Shown here: piece by piece, positions 1-8,297 of the stretch
How the letters are laid out: each line of letters begins with the position of its first letter
Position numbering within the stretch: position 1 is the stretch's first letter
DNA from: Hyalangium versicolor
Lineage (GTDB): Bacteria > Myxococcota > Myxococcia > Myxococcales > Myxococcaceae
Direction of reading: 5' to 3'
Assembly: GCF_020103695.1 (NCBI RefSeq)
Contig: NZ_JAHXBF010000018.1
Location: 1 to 64,000, forward strand
Length of the DNA: 64,000 nucleotides
Position numbers and translations under genes: made by a program
Notes under the pieces: model-generated
Seen by the model: the letters and a program-made list of their open reading frames with translations, nothing else
The model's database searches: none
Told to the model about the DNA's origin: nothing

Positions 1-110
1 AGCAGCGCCGCCTGCGCGTACGCGACGAACGACGGGACGATGTCCACTTCGGCCTCCTCGTCCTGGGCTGCTGCCTGATGCTCTTCCGTCGCCTTCAATC
101 CTGACTTTTG
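1..110. other. Edge fragment, coding strand ambiguous
   Basis: The first ~110 bases are probably the end or beginning of a gene that lies outside the window, but two readings compete. On the plus strand, frame 3 ends at a TGA at 108-110 and encodes a short hydrophobic stretch (FGLLVLGCCLML) followed by basic residues, as in a C-terminal membrane anchor. On the minus strand, a TTG at 98 opens an Ala/Glu-rich reading frame that runs off the left edge. Both have high third-position GC, so I cannot choose between them. Confidence 0.3.
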
Positions 111-120
111 TTAGGCGCTC

Positions 121-758
121 TTAGAGGGAATTGCTGGGCATGCTCCCCACGAGCCGAGCATGAGCCAGGGGCGAGAGGCCTGGCATGGGCGGAAGGAGTC
201 CCGGAGTGGGAGAGGCGTACAAATCGACCTGGGTCTTCCCTGGCGCAGTGCCTGAGTTGCACACCGTCACGGCCGCGATGAATGAGCCAGGAATCGTGCT
301 CGGGGGCCCGCTCACCTCCGTCACCACGAAGTCCGGCCGCACGCCCAGGCCGAAGCGCCCGTCCACCTTGCTGTTGTTGTCCTCTTGAAGTTCGGGCGTG
401 GTGTGGCCCGGATCTGCCACAGCGCCCAGGACGTACACCCCCGCGGCCACTCCACGCAGCCAACCCCTCACCGGTTGCGTCTGGCACTGTCCCGGGGGGA
501 GGAACCCGATGGACAGGGTCGCGATGGGCAGGGAGGGCGACGAGGAGCCGCCCTGCTCCCAGGTCGCGTGCACCTCGACCTCGGTACTGCCTCCCACTGT
601 CCCCTGGTTACACACGGTGACCGAGCCATTGAAGGGGCCCAGGCTCGTGCTCGGAGGCCCGGCCACCGCCTTCAGCAGCCCACAACCGCCACCAGTGCCA
701 CGACTCCGAGGATGCCCCGAAGGCTCCCGTCTCTTCGCTGCAGAATGTTCCACCTCAC
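121..758 (-). pseudogene. CARDB-domain lipoprotein gene, frameshifted
   Basis: The frame ending at 121 encodes two CARDB-like Ig-fold repeats, each starting with a GPPST motif followed by TVCNQGT or TVCNSGT. The second repeat stops early. No convincing start lies in that frame. In another frame, a GTG at 758 opens a good lipoprotein signal peptide (MRWNILQRR, then hydrophobic ILGVVALVAVVGC) that ends at a TGA at 672-674, exactly where the CARDB repeats begin in the other frame. I infer that the two pieces were one secreted lipoprotein, now separated by a one- or two-base shift near 670-680. CARDB domains are adhesion or carbohydrate-binding-like modules common in myxobacterial surface proteins. 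A sequencing error is the alternative to true decay. Confidence 0.6.
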
Positions 759-910
759 GGAGATATGCGATCCGCGCTCTCGAGTCTGGCATGCTCCGGG
801 CCAGAGGGCGCGGACACCCTACGTCGAGCCAGGGCGAAGAAGCTGGTTGGAACCTCACTTGCTCTTGTGCTCAGTTCCCACTGTGGGGCCTGCTCATGCG
901 GGAGGGCACG

Positions 911-1255
911 GTGCTGATCATTCGAGACGCTCAACGGGCCCGGTTCGAGCACGAGGCCTTGGACTCCTACAAGGAACACCTCGCCACGAGCCTCAAGAAA
1001 CATTGGCCTCGCCACTGCTCGTCGCTTGGCGACGCGGAGCTGCGCTTCACCGTGGACAAGCTCATCAACCGGGCCCTCAGCTATGGCTTCACAGCCCGAA
1101 GGGATCTGTTCCGCTACCTCAATGTGGCCTTCCTGCTCGGCGCTGGCTTCGACACCGCGGAGGACTGGGCACGCGCCCTTCTGAACGACGCGAAGCTGAG
1201 TCCCGCGGACAAGATCGAGCGGCTCGTGGCACGCGCGCGCGCGGAGCGCCGCTGA
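911..1255 (+). CDS. Small effector-cassette-associated protein
   Basis: A 114-aa soluble, mostly helical protein (starting V/MLIIRDAQ, ending ARARAERR) without signal peptide or membrane segment. Its pattern (charged N-terminus, central Leu/Tyr/Phe-rich helix with YLNVAFLLGAGFD, then a WARALL segment) resembles small proteins I associate with myxobacterial PAAR/VgrG-type effector loci; that is family memory, not a search result. The GTG at 911 is chosen because GGAGGG lies four bases upstream; an in-frame ATG at 896 is possible. It is 33 bp upstream of the 1069-aa gene and probably co-transcribed with it. A chaperone/adaptor role for that protein is an inference only. Confidence 0.6.
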   Translation: MLIIRDAQRARFEHEALDSYKEHLATSLKKHWPRHCSSLGDAELRFTVDKLINRALSYGFTARRDLFRYLNVAFLLGAGFDTAEDWARALLNDAKLSPADKIERLVARARAERR

Positions 1256-1288
1256 CCTGCCCTTTCGTGGCCTGGAGAGAGAGACGCC

Positions 1289-4200
1289 ATGTACCAGGTG
1301 CCCAAGGACCTCGAGAGCTTCGAAAGCATGGAGTCCGCCGCCGTCAAGGAGGACACCACCTCCGCGAAGCAAGTGGTCGTGCCTTGCCAGACCGAGAAGC
1401 CCCGGGTGACGGCCCGGATCCTCGAGGCACCCCGGGCGACCTTGATCCTGCGGCCCTCTCGCGAGGGAGTCTCCACACTGGTGCTGCATTCGACCGCCGT
1501 GTCTCCCGCAGGAGGAACCTTCGAATGGAGGATCACCCAGGGGCGGATCGTCGATTGGGACAACATCGCCGGTGACAAGATCACCTTGAAGGCCCTGAAG
1601 CCCGGGGGCCTCGACATCCACCTGGTCTACACCTGGAGCGGTCAACAGGCCTCGGACTCCATCCATGTCGTGGTCCAGGGCCATCCGCAGATCGACGTTG
1701 TCGCGCCGGGTGACTTCGGCGACGTGCTCGTCGATGCGGCCTCCCCTGCTCAGAACATCCGCCTGAAGAACACCGGCACGGCGCCTCTCATCGTCGAGAA
1801 CCTGGAGATGACCGGGGAGCATGCCGACTGCTTCTCGTTCGTGCCGAAGTACCCCGTCATCGAGCCGGATCAGGAGTCCACGATCGCCGTCCACTTCGCC
1901 CCGAAGAAATCATTCGGGAACAGGACCGCGGCGCTGACGATCACATCGAATGCCCAGAACAAGGCCGAGTGGCCAGTCAAGCTCACGGGCAAGGCAACCC
2001 AGCCGTTGATCGAGGTCACCTCCGGGAGCGCACCCGTCGAGAAGCTCTCGTTCGCGGACCTGCTCTGGAGCGAGGTGAAGGAAGGCCGCTTCGGCAAGGC
2101 CGAGCAGCTCCAGATCAAGAACACCGGCAACGCACCCCTGGAGGTGGAACTCGCGGTGCAAGCGCCGTTCTCGTTCGTGAAGGAAACGCAGCCCAAGCTC
2201 ACGATCGGCGCGGGCTCATCCAAGACCGTGGGCCTCGAGTTCAGGCCCGACACGCCCGGCATCAAGGACGGCCGGCTCGAGATCTCCTCGAACGCGCACA
2301 ACACCCCGAAGGTTGCCGTCGCCCTGCACGGTGAGCTGATCAAGCTCTTCGAGATCACTCCCACCTTGCAACCGGAGAAGGCCGTGGGCTGGCATGACAC
2401 GGAGAGCGCACCCCACTGTGCGGCGGCGGTCCTGAAGGTGGGCTTGCAGGAGACGCCCGAGCGGTCGGCGTACAGCGGAAAGGGGCACGTGGAGGTTGTC
2501 GAGGGCAACCCCAAGCTCTACCGGGACGAGGCATGCACGATCGAGGCGAAGTCGTTCGAAGCGGACGAGCTCCGTGAGGGCAAGCCCCTCTATGTGAAGG
2601 GAGGCGCAGCCAGGAAGGGCAAGGTGCTCTTGCGGCTGGATCCTCCTACCGACCCGCGCATCACAGCCAAGGGTCCCGTCCAGGAACCCATCGAGATCAA
2701 GCCCGTCAACGTCGTCACGCCTCTCATCGAGCTGGAATACAAGGCCGTGCTGTTCGACAAGCAGTTGGCCAACCACCAGGATGGCGGAGAGACGAAGGTC
2801 CTCACCGACTTGACGCGCGTGGAGCTCAGCCTTCAGGAGACCATCAAGGGGCAGCCATTCCAGAAGGGCGCGTTCTTCACCGCCTCGCCCGGCGTCGAGA
2901 TCTACCTCGACGACAAGGGCAAGGACCTGCATGACCCGCTGAAGGCGCTCACGTACCAGGAGCTCACGGGCCCCGAGAAGAAAAAGCTCTACCTCAAGGG
3001 CAAGACCGCCGGTGAGGTGGAGTTGACGCTCACACCCGAGAAGGCGGTAGGCCCTGGCTTCCGCGTCACGGAGAAGGTCACCCAGAAGATCATCGTCGTG
3101 CAGCTCGGTCTGGAGCCGTACACCCTCGCGGCGGCCAAGCCCCATGCGGAGTCCGTCATCTCGGACACCGACAAGGTGAAGCTCGGCAGGCTGCTTCACG
3201 CACAGGACGGGGGCAACTTCGGCCGCGCGAAGGTGGTCGTGAAGAAGCCCGACGACAAGCTGTGGAGCGTGGGCGGCGCCGACTACAAGGTCATGGTCAA
3301 GGTCCATGCGGACAGCGGAGGCGTGGAGCTCTGCCAGGCTGCGGCCGGCGGGGGCGGGGCGGCGGAGATCGCGCTCGATCAAGCCCGTTTCAATGCCGGC
3401 GACGTGACGCTCTGGGTGCAGGGCTCCACCGCGGGCAAGGCGCTTCGCCACGCTCGCGTCGACGTGGGACTCGACCGGGGCGCGGGCGGGCTCGCCAAGG
3501 AGATCAAGCGCAACGGAGACTGGGCGCGCTTCACCGTCGTGAAGCTCACCAAGGTGACGCCGGACACAGCGGGCTACAAGCAGAAGGTCAACGAGCCCGC
3601 AGCGCCGCTGAACCCCGAGAAGGGTCCCAAGTACAAGGCCAGCGCCCATCTCAGCGAGAAGCTCCAGGGGATCCGGCTCCACTTCCGCCTGGTCGCCCAC
3701 GAGGACAACGCGACGACGCTTCCGGACGTGTGGAAACACGTCAACCCCGACACTCCTATCACCTGCCTCACGGATGTGAACGGGGTCGCCACGGGAGAGT
3801 TGGAGCTCTCCGGTGTCCATGCGCAACACAAGTCGGGCTACAACAAGAACATCTTTCTCGCGGCGGCCTATGTCGACGGGGAGCTCATCGCGGACGACCC
3901 GAAGCGCAACGATCCGTCACCGAAGTACAGGGTCGAGTCCAATCCCATCGAGATCGATGCGCCTGCACTGCCGTGTCCCTGCTGCGGCGTCAACCCCGGC
4001 CACTCGGCGGGATTCCCGATGAGCATGGACGACTGGTACAGGACCGTCGACTTCAAGACCCCGCCCACCGCCGCTGCACATGCCGGAACGTACAACACGC
4101 TCATGGCGGACGTTGGGAACCGGGTGGCTCGAGGCTGTACATGTGCTGGGGTCACTCACGTGATCCCCTACAATCCATGCAGCCGCTTCTTCCGCCCCGT

Positions 4201-4498
4201 CACCGATGCCGAGTACAACACGGTCATCTCCGAATGGAATGCACAGCGTAAGGCCGTGCAGAGGCGCCTCCGGATCCCGAAGGAGAGCGTCGTCCGCAAC
4301 AGTCTGACACGGCATCTGGGCTACGCCCCCTCCCAGAAAGAGATCCAGGACGAGCGTCAGGTGAATCACCTGGTTCCCAAGGGAGCGGGGGCGTGCCCGG
4401 CCAATGTGGGCAATCTCCAGGCCCATGGCAGTCTCTGTGCTTATTGCAGGGGACTGGACGGCCGGTTCGGGCCGCTGCAGTTGAGGATCAGCAAATAG
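1289..4498 (+). CDS. Large ASH/choice-of-anchor-D protein, putative effector
   Basis: A 1069-aa protein without a Sec signal peptide. Residues ~145-240 and ~250-350 are two Ig-like ASPM-SPD2-Hydin (choice-of-anchor D) repeats, recognisable by KNTGTAPL and KNTGNAPLEV and by SNAQN/SNAHN. A long beta-rich middle follows (~350-890) with several KGKTAGEVEL- or GGAARKGKV-type strands. The C-terminal ~170 residues are different: a CPCC pair at 896-899, a CTC motif, HVIPYNPC, then NHLVPKGAGACP (His ~1027) and a final LCAYC. This Cys/His-rich end could bind zinc or form a compact toxin domain. The preceding small gene and the following immunity-like gene suggest a secreted effector, perhaps type VI delivered, but no PAAR or VgrG domain is visible. 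The toxin assignment is inference. Confidence 0.75.
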   Translation: MYQVPKDLESFESMESAAVKEDTTSAKQVVVPCQTEKPRVTARILEAPRATLILRPSREGVSTLVLHSTAVSPAGGTFEWRITQGRIVDWDNIAGDKITLKALKPGGLDIHLVYTWSGQQASDSIHVVVQGHPQIDVVAPGDFGDVLVDAASPAQNIRLKNTGTAPLIVENLEMTGEHADCFSFVPKYPVIEPDQESTIAVHFAPKKSFGNRTAALTITSNAQNKAEWPVKLTGKATQPLIEVTSGSAPVEKLSFADLLWSEVKEGRFGKAEQLQIKNTGNAPLEVELAVQAPFSFVKETQPKLTIGAGSSKTVGLEFRPDTPGIKDGRLEISSNAHNTPKVAVALHGELIKLFEITPTLQPEKAVGWHDTESAPHCAAAVLKVGLQETPERSAYSGKGHVEVVEGNPKLYRDEACTIEAKSFEADELREGKPLYVKGGAARKGKVLLRLDPPTDPRITAKGPVQEPIEIKPVNVVTPLIELEYKAVLFDKQLANHQDGGETKVLTDLTRVELSLQETIKGQPFQKGAFFTASPGVEIYLDDKGKDLHDPLKALTYQELTGPEKKKLYLKGKTAGEVELTLTPEKAVGPGFRVTEKVTQKIIVVQLGLEPYTLAAAKPHAESVISDTDKVKLGRLLHAQDGGNFGRAKVVVKKPDDKLWSVGGADYKVMVKVHADSGGVELCQAAAGGGGAAEIALDQARFNAGDVTLWVQGSTAGKALRHARVDVGLDRGAGGLAKEIKRNGDWARFTVVKLTKVTPDTAGYKQKVNEPAAPLNPEKGPKYKASAHLSEKLQGIRLHFRLVAHEDNATTLPDVWKHVNPDTPITCLTDVNGVATGELELSGVHAQHKSGYNKNIFLAAAYVDGELIADDPKRNDPSPKYRVESNPIEIDAPALPCPCCGVNPGHSAGFPMSMDDWYRTVDFKTPPTAAAHAGTYNTLMADVGNRVARGCTCAGVTHVIPYNPCSRFFRPVTDAEYNTVISEWNAQRKAVQRRLRIPKESVVRNSLTRHLGYAPSQKEIQDERQVNHLVPKGAGACPANVGNLQAHGSLCAYCRGLDGRFGPLQLRISK

Positions 4499-4528
4499 AA
4501 GGACCACGCGTTCACGAGGCGGCGACTG

Positions 4529-5344
4529 GTGACGAGCGAATTCGAGGAGCAGGGGATCGACTGGCAAGGGAAAGGGTACTTCGGTTGCCCCGAGCCGGTG
4601 GCTGGGGTGGCACCGGACGAACTCAGCGCTGACCCATGGCTGCGGTGGGCGGCCATCCAGGCCGCGGCCCGGAAGGGGGACTTTGCTCCCACGGCTCATC
4701 TGGTACGCATCTATGACGAGGCGCCTTCTCCCATCCTCGAGGGGCTGTGCGGCACGCTCCTGGGAGATGCCGCGCCCTCCTCGATCATCAATGATGTCGC
4801 CCTGATGCTCGATGCGACGGACAGCTTCGAGGCCACGCTGGACTTCAGTGACGTTGTGCAGTCACGCGGTCTGCTCGCGGACGTTCCACTCCTGCTCCGG
4901 GCCTACAAGCAGGTGGCGGAGTTCGAGGACGCGGCCATCCTGCCCATCCACCTCTCCTGGCTGCTCGAACCCAAGCCGGGGCCTCTCAGCCGCCCCGACT
5001 CCTTCGCCTCGCTCAAGGAGTATCTCGACGCGGTGACGCGGCGTTATCACGAGCGCACCGAGAAGTTCGGAACCGATAGGGTGCTGCTCCTCCGAGGAGA
5101 GCGGTTCGGCGTGGTACGGCTCGCCGAACGCCTCCTCCTCGAGCTGAGGGGGCAGCAATTCCCATTCACGCTGCGCCGCAAGTTCGAAGCGTCGACTGGG
5201 ATCGACTGCTCGGCGTTCTACCGTGACCGCGTCATCCAGCCAGGAGACGCGGCGAAGATCGTGGAGCGCTTCCTCGAGAGTCACGAGTCGGAGCGCTACC
5301 AGGACGGCGCGCGCTACTTCTTCGGGCACGCCGTCCCAGAGTGA
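4529..5344 (+). CDS. Putative immunity protein
   Basis: A 271-aa soluble protein starting at a GTG with GAGG about ten bases upstream, 30 bp after the 1069-aa gene. The first half (PWLRWAAIQAAARKGDF, LEGLCGTLLGDAA) looks like HEAT-type paired helices, and the rest is mixed alpha/beta. I do not recognise a catalytic motif. Size, position immediately 3' of a large candidate effector, cytoplasmic character and helical-repeat style fit immunity proteins of polymorphic toxin systems (the Imm47-like group comes to mind, unverified). The likely role is to neutralise the C-terminal domain of the upstream product in the producing cell. It converges with the M20 peptidase gene across a 13-bp gap. Confidence 0.55.
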   Translation: MTSEFEEQGIDWQGKGYFGCPEPVAGVAPDELSADPWLRWAAIQAAARKGDFAPTAHLVRIYDEAPSPILEGLCGTLLGDAAPSSIINDVALMLDATDSFEATLDFSDVVQSRGLLADVPLLLRAYKQVAEFEDAAILPIHLSWLLEPKPGPLSRPDSFASLKEYLDAVTRRYHERTEKFGTDRVLLLRGERFGVVRLAERLLLELRGQQFPFTLRRKFEASTGIDCSAFYRDRVIQPGDAAKIVERFLESHESERYQDGARYFFGHAVPE

Positions 5345-5357
5345 AGCACTCCCGGGC

Positions 5358-6761
5358 TCAGCGCCCCAGCGTCTGCGCCAGCTCCTCGTACAGGTGGATG
5401 GCCGCGCGGATCGCCTTCTCCCAGTCACCCACGTGCAGGCTCTCGTTCTCCGAGTGCGCGTTGGTGTACGGATCCTCCACGCCAATCAACAGCGCAGGCA
5501 CTCCGCCCAGCTCCTTCGCGAACGGCTCCACGAACGGAATCGAGCCACCGCACCCAATCGTCACCGCGTCCTTCCCGTAGCCCTTCTTCAACGCGCGGAA
5601 CGCCGCCTGGAACGCCGGGTGCCCCGAGTCCGTGTACCACCAGCCCGAGGGCGCATCCTGCTTGATGTTCAGCTCCAGCCCCCACGGCGTCACCTTCTTC
5701 AGGTGCTCCACCAGCTTCTTCTGCACGTCCGCCGCGTCCATGTCCGGCACCACCCGGATCCCCACCCGCGACCATGCCGAATCACAGACAATGTTACGCG
5801 CGTCCTTCCGGCTGCTCGCCTGGATCGCGTTGATCGAGATGGACGGCTGCCGCCAGTTCGTCTCCCACGGGTGCCGCCCCCCTCCCATCATCTGCACCCC
5901 CTGCAGCAACCCCACCTGCTGACGGAAGTACGCGTCGTCCCCCGGCAGCGACTGGATGCTCTGCTTCTCCGCCTCCGTCAGCGGCTTCACCTTGTCCAGC
6001 ACACCCGGGATGGCAATCGTCCCGTCCGGGTTCGTCAGCGTCGCCAGCATCCGGCACAGCCCCATCACCGGATCCGGAATCGGCCCACCCCACATCCCCG
6101 AGTGCACCGCCTGCTTCAGCGCCCGCACCTCGACTTCGATCGTCACCAGCCCGCGCAGCGCCGTGGTGATCGACGGCAACCCCACGTCGAAGTTCGACGT
6201 GTCCGTCAGCACGATGGCGTCCGCCTTCATCAGGTCCTTGTGCTTCTGCAGGAACGCCGTGAGGTGATCGCTGCCCACCTCCTCCTCGCCCTCGATGATC
6301 ACCTTCACGTTGAGTGGTAGTGAACCCACACCCTTGAGCCATGCGTCCACCGCCGACGTGTGCACAACAATCCCCGCCTTGTCGTCCGCCGCGCCGCGGC
6401 CGTAGAGCCGCCCGTCTCGCAACTCCGGCTCGAACGGCGCGCTCTTCCACGCCCCCGCATCCCCCGGCGGCTGCACGTCGTGGTGCGCGTACAACAGCAG
6501 CGTGGGCTTGCCCGGCGCTTTCAGCACTTCGCCGAACACGTACGGATGCGCTCCCTCGATTTCGAGGAGCTGCACATTTTCAAAACCACGGTCCTTGAGC
6601 AGCTTCGCGGTGGCTTCGGCACTCCTGCGCACCTGGGCCGGATCAAACCCCGAAAAGGAAACACTCGGGATGCGTACCAGGGTCTTCAGATCCTCCAAGT
6701 ACGCGTTCTTCTGAGACTCGAAACGGGTCAACGCCTGGTCGATGGGCATGGAACGTTCCAT
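5358..6761 (-). CDS. M20 family metallodipeptidase
   Basis: A 467-aa enzyme of the M20/M28 di-zinc peptidase class, closest in pattern to cytosolic non-specific dipeptidases. Metal and catalytic motifs appear in order: [12 protein letters not shown] (zinc His and catalytic Asp), [12 protein letters not shown] (bridging Asp), [10 protein letters not shown] (general-base Glu-Glu) and, near the C-terminus, NAHSENESL carrying the last zinc His. A lid/dimerisation domain lies between the third and fourth motifs. There is no signal peptide, so it should hydrolyse dipeptides in the cytoplasm. Length is normal. The start could also be the ATG four codons downstream (6749). It is divergent from the receiver gene at 6833 and appears monocistronic. 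Confidence 0.93.
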   Translation of the reverse strand: MERSMPIDQALTRFESQKNAYLEDLKTLVRIPSVSFSGFDPAQVRRSAEATAKLLKDRGFENVQLLEIEGAHPYVFGEVLKAPGKPTLLLYAHHDVQPPGDAGAWKSAPFEPELRDGRLYGRGAADDKAGIVVHTSAVDAWLKGVGSLPLNVKVIIEGEEEVGSDHLTAFLQKHKDLMKADAIVLTDTSNFDVGLPSITTALRGLVTIEVEVRALKQAVHSGMWGGPIPDPVMGLCRMLATLTNPDGTIAIPGVLDKVKPLTEAEKQSIQSLPGDDAYFRQQVGLLQGVQMMGGGRHPWETNWRQPSISINAIQASSRKDARNIVCDSAWSRVGIRVVPDMDAADVQKKLVEHLKKVTPWGLELNIKQDAPSGWWYTDSGHPAFQAAFRALKKGYGKDAVTIGCGGSIPFVEPFAKELGGVPALLIGVEDPYTNAHSENESLHVGDWEKAIRAAIHLYEELAQTLGR

Positions 6762-6832
6762 ATCGCAAAAGCGCGCCGCCGTGCGCTCACCCCGCTGGGC
6801 GAAGGCCGGGTTCTCCTGGTTATCATGGGGCC

Positions 6833-7207
6833 ATGTCCGACGCTCCGACCCTCCTCCTCGTGGACGATGACAACTTCGTGCGGCGCATCCTCAAAGACAC
6901 CCTGGCGGAAACCGGCATCGAGCTGAGGTTGCTCGAGGCCTCGGACGGCGAGGAAGGCCTCGCCATCGCCGAGCGCGAGCAGCCCGCGCTGATGTTCCTG
7001 GACCTGTTCATGCCCCGCCGCAGCGGCCTGGAGGTGCTCGCGGCGATGAAGAAGACGTCCCCCCGTACGCGGGTGCTCGTCATCAGCAGCATGGATGCCG
7101 AGCCCGTGGTGGAGCAGGCCCTGGCCGCCGGCGCGGTGGGCTTCGTGGGCAAGCCCTTCCACCCCTTGGAGATCGCCTCGGCCGTACGCCAAGCCCTTGC
7201 TCAGTAG
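6833..7207 (+). CDS. Single-domain response regulator
   Basis: A 124-aa stand-alone receiver domain. It has the acidic pocket (LLLVDDDNF), the phospho-acceptor Asp in MFLDLFMP, the conserved Ser in VLVISSMD and the Lys in FVGKPFHP. There is no output domain, so it works as a phosphorylated partner protein or phosphate sink. It lies 11 bp before the GYF-J-PilZ gene, which is followed by a histidine kinase, so the three probably form one signalling operon; the kinase at 8298 is the natural candidate phosphodonor. Confidence 0.9.
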   Translation: MSDAPTLLLVDDDNFVRRILKDTLAETGIELRLLEASDGEEGLAIAEREQPALMFLDLFMPRRSGLEVLAAMKKTSPRTRVLVISSMDAEPVVEQALAAGAVGFVGKPFHPLEIASAVRQALAQ

Positions 7208-7218
7208 GAGGCCTCCCC

Positions 7219-8223
7219 ATGGCGAACTACTGGATTGGCGATACCGCCGGCCGTGTCCTCGGCCCCCTCACCCTCCAGGCGATGCGGGACTTGATCGGCT
7301 CGGGGCGCTTGAAGGCCGTCACCCGCGCCTCGCGGGACGGCAACACGTGGATCCCCCTCGCGGACTTCGAGGAGGTGAGGGATCTCGTCGCCGCCGCCAG
7401 GCCCGTGGCTGGCGCCGACAAGCAGCAGGCCGAGCAGATCCGCTCCCGGCTCCGGGAACTGCAGGCGCTCAAGACTCCGAATGAAGTCTTCGGAGTGAAG
7501 CCGGGCGCCTCCCTGGATGAGCTGCGCCTGGCCTTCTTCCGCATGGCCAAGCGCTTCTCGCCAGAGCACCTGCAGCCGGACACCTCGCAGGAGCTGCGCA
7601 GGGCCTCGCAGGAGATGTTCGACTTCCTCTCACAGAAGATGCGTGAGTCGGAGACGCGCCCCGCCCAGGGCACCCCGGTCCGCGGTACGCCCGTGCCGGT
7701 GCTCGCCCAGGGCACCCCGGTCCGCGGCACACCCGTGCCGGTGAAGGGCCCTGCGCCCGTGGCACCCGTCGCCCGCGGTGTTCCACCCCCCGGCTCCACG
7801 GCGCCCTTCCAGCCCGCCGCTGCCGTGGCGACGGCCGTCCGCAAGCACGTGGCCGCGCCGACCTACTCGAGCGAGGAGTTCGTCGGCTTGTCGGTGCGCA
7901 CCCTCAACGATCAGGTGCACGCGGACATCCACGTCACCGATCGCAACCTGGGCATGTTCACCGATCACCGGCTGATCAACCTGGCCTCGGGCGGGCTCTT
8001 CATCACCACCCGCCGGCCCCTGAAGCTGGGCACGAAGGTGAACCTGCGGCTGCACTTCGAGCAGCCGTCTCGCTCCATCGAGCTGCGCTGCGCCGTCATC
8101 TGGGAGCACGCGCTGGATGACGGGAAGCAGCCCCAGGGCTACGGGCTGGGCCTCGCGGGCCTGCGCGCGGAGGAGAAAACCTTCCTCCAGGAGTACGTGC
8201 GCAGCCACGCCCCCAAGGTCTGA
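7219..8223 (+). CDS. GYF-2 / J-like / PilZ multidomain protein
   Basis: A 334-aa protein with three recognisable parts. Residues 1-55 form a GYF_2 (DUF4339) domain (YWIGDTAG, GPLTLQAMRDLI, WIPLADF). Residues ~90-140 resemble a degenerate J domain (NEVFGVKPGAS, LRLAFFRMAKRFSPEH), but the HPD tripeptide is not conserved. A Pro/Gly/Thr linker contains two copies of AQGTPVRGTPVPV. Residues ~215-334 form a PilZ domain (INLASGGLFI, RLHFEQP, GYGLGLAGL). PilZ domains often bind cyclic di-GMP, but the usual RxxxR sits at best as RSIELR in an unusual place, so ligand binding is uncertain. A strong RBS (AGGAGG) precedes the ATG. Probably co-transcribed with the receiver upstream and the kinase downstream. 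Confidence 0.85.
   Translation: MANYWIGDTAGRVLGPLTLQAMRDLIGSGRLKAVTRASRDGNTWIPLADFEEVRDLVAAARPVAGADKQQAEQIRSRLRELQALKTPNEVFGVKPGASLDELRLAFFRMAKRFSPEHLQPDTSQELRRASQEMFDFLSQKMRESETRPAQGTPVRGTPVPVLAQGTPVRGTPVPVKGPAPVAPVARGVPPPGSTAPFQPAAAVATAVRKHVAAPTYSSEEFVGLSVRTLNDQVHADIHVTDRNLGMFTDHRLINLASGGLFITTRRPLKLGTKVNLRLHFEQPSRSIELRCAVIWEHALDDGKQPQGYGLGLAGLRAEEKTFLQEYVRSHAPKV
7663..7743 (+). repeat. Two 42-bp-period direct repeats inside PilZ gene
   Basis: Two near-identical copies start at 7663 and 7705 and encode AQGTPVRGTPVPV in the linker between the J-like and PilZ domains. They differ at only a few third positions. In-frame copy-number change by slippage would alter linker length without breaking the gene. 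Confidence 0.85.
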
Positions 8224-8297
8224 GGACGGCGCACAGCCCTCGAGCGTATCGCGCGGCACGCTTGCGCCCCGAGCGCGGGCCCTTCAGGATTGGGCCC

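Noticed and set aside
398-910. Upstream extension of the 911 gene to an ATG at 398
   Set aside because: The added sequence lies antisense to the CARDB pseudogene and looks like a shadow; the RBS and family-like N-terminus favour 911.
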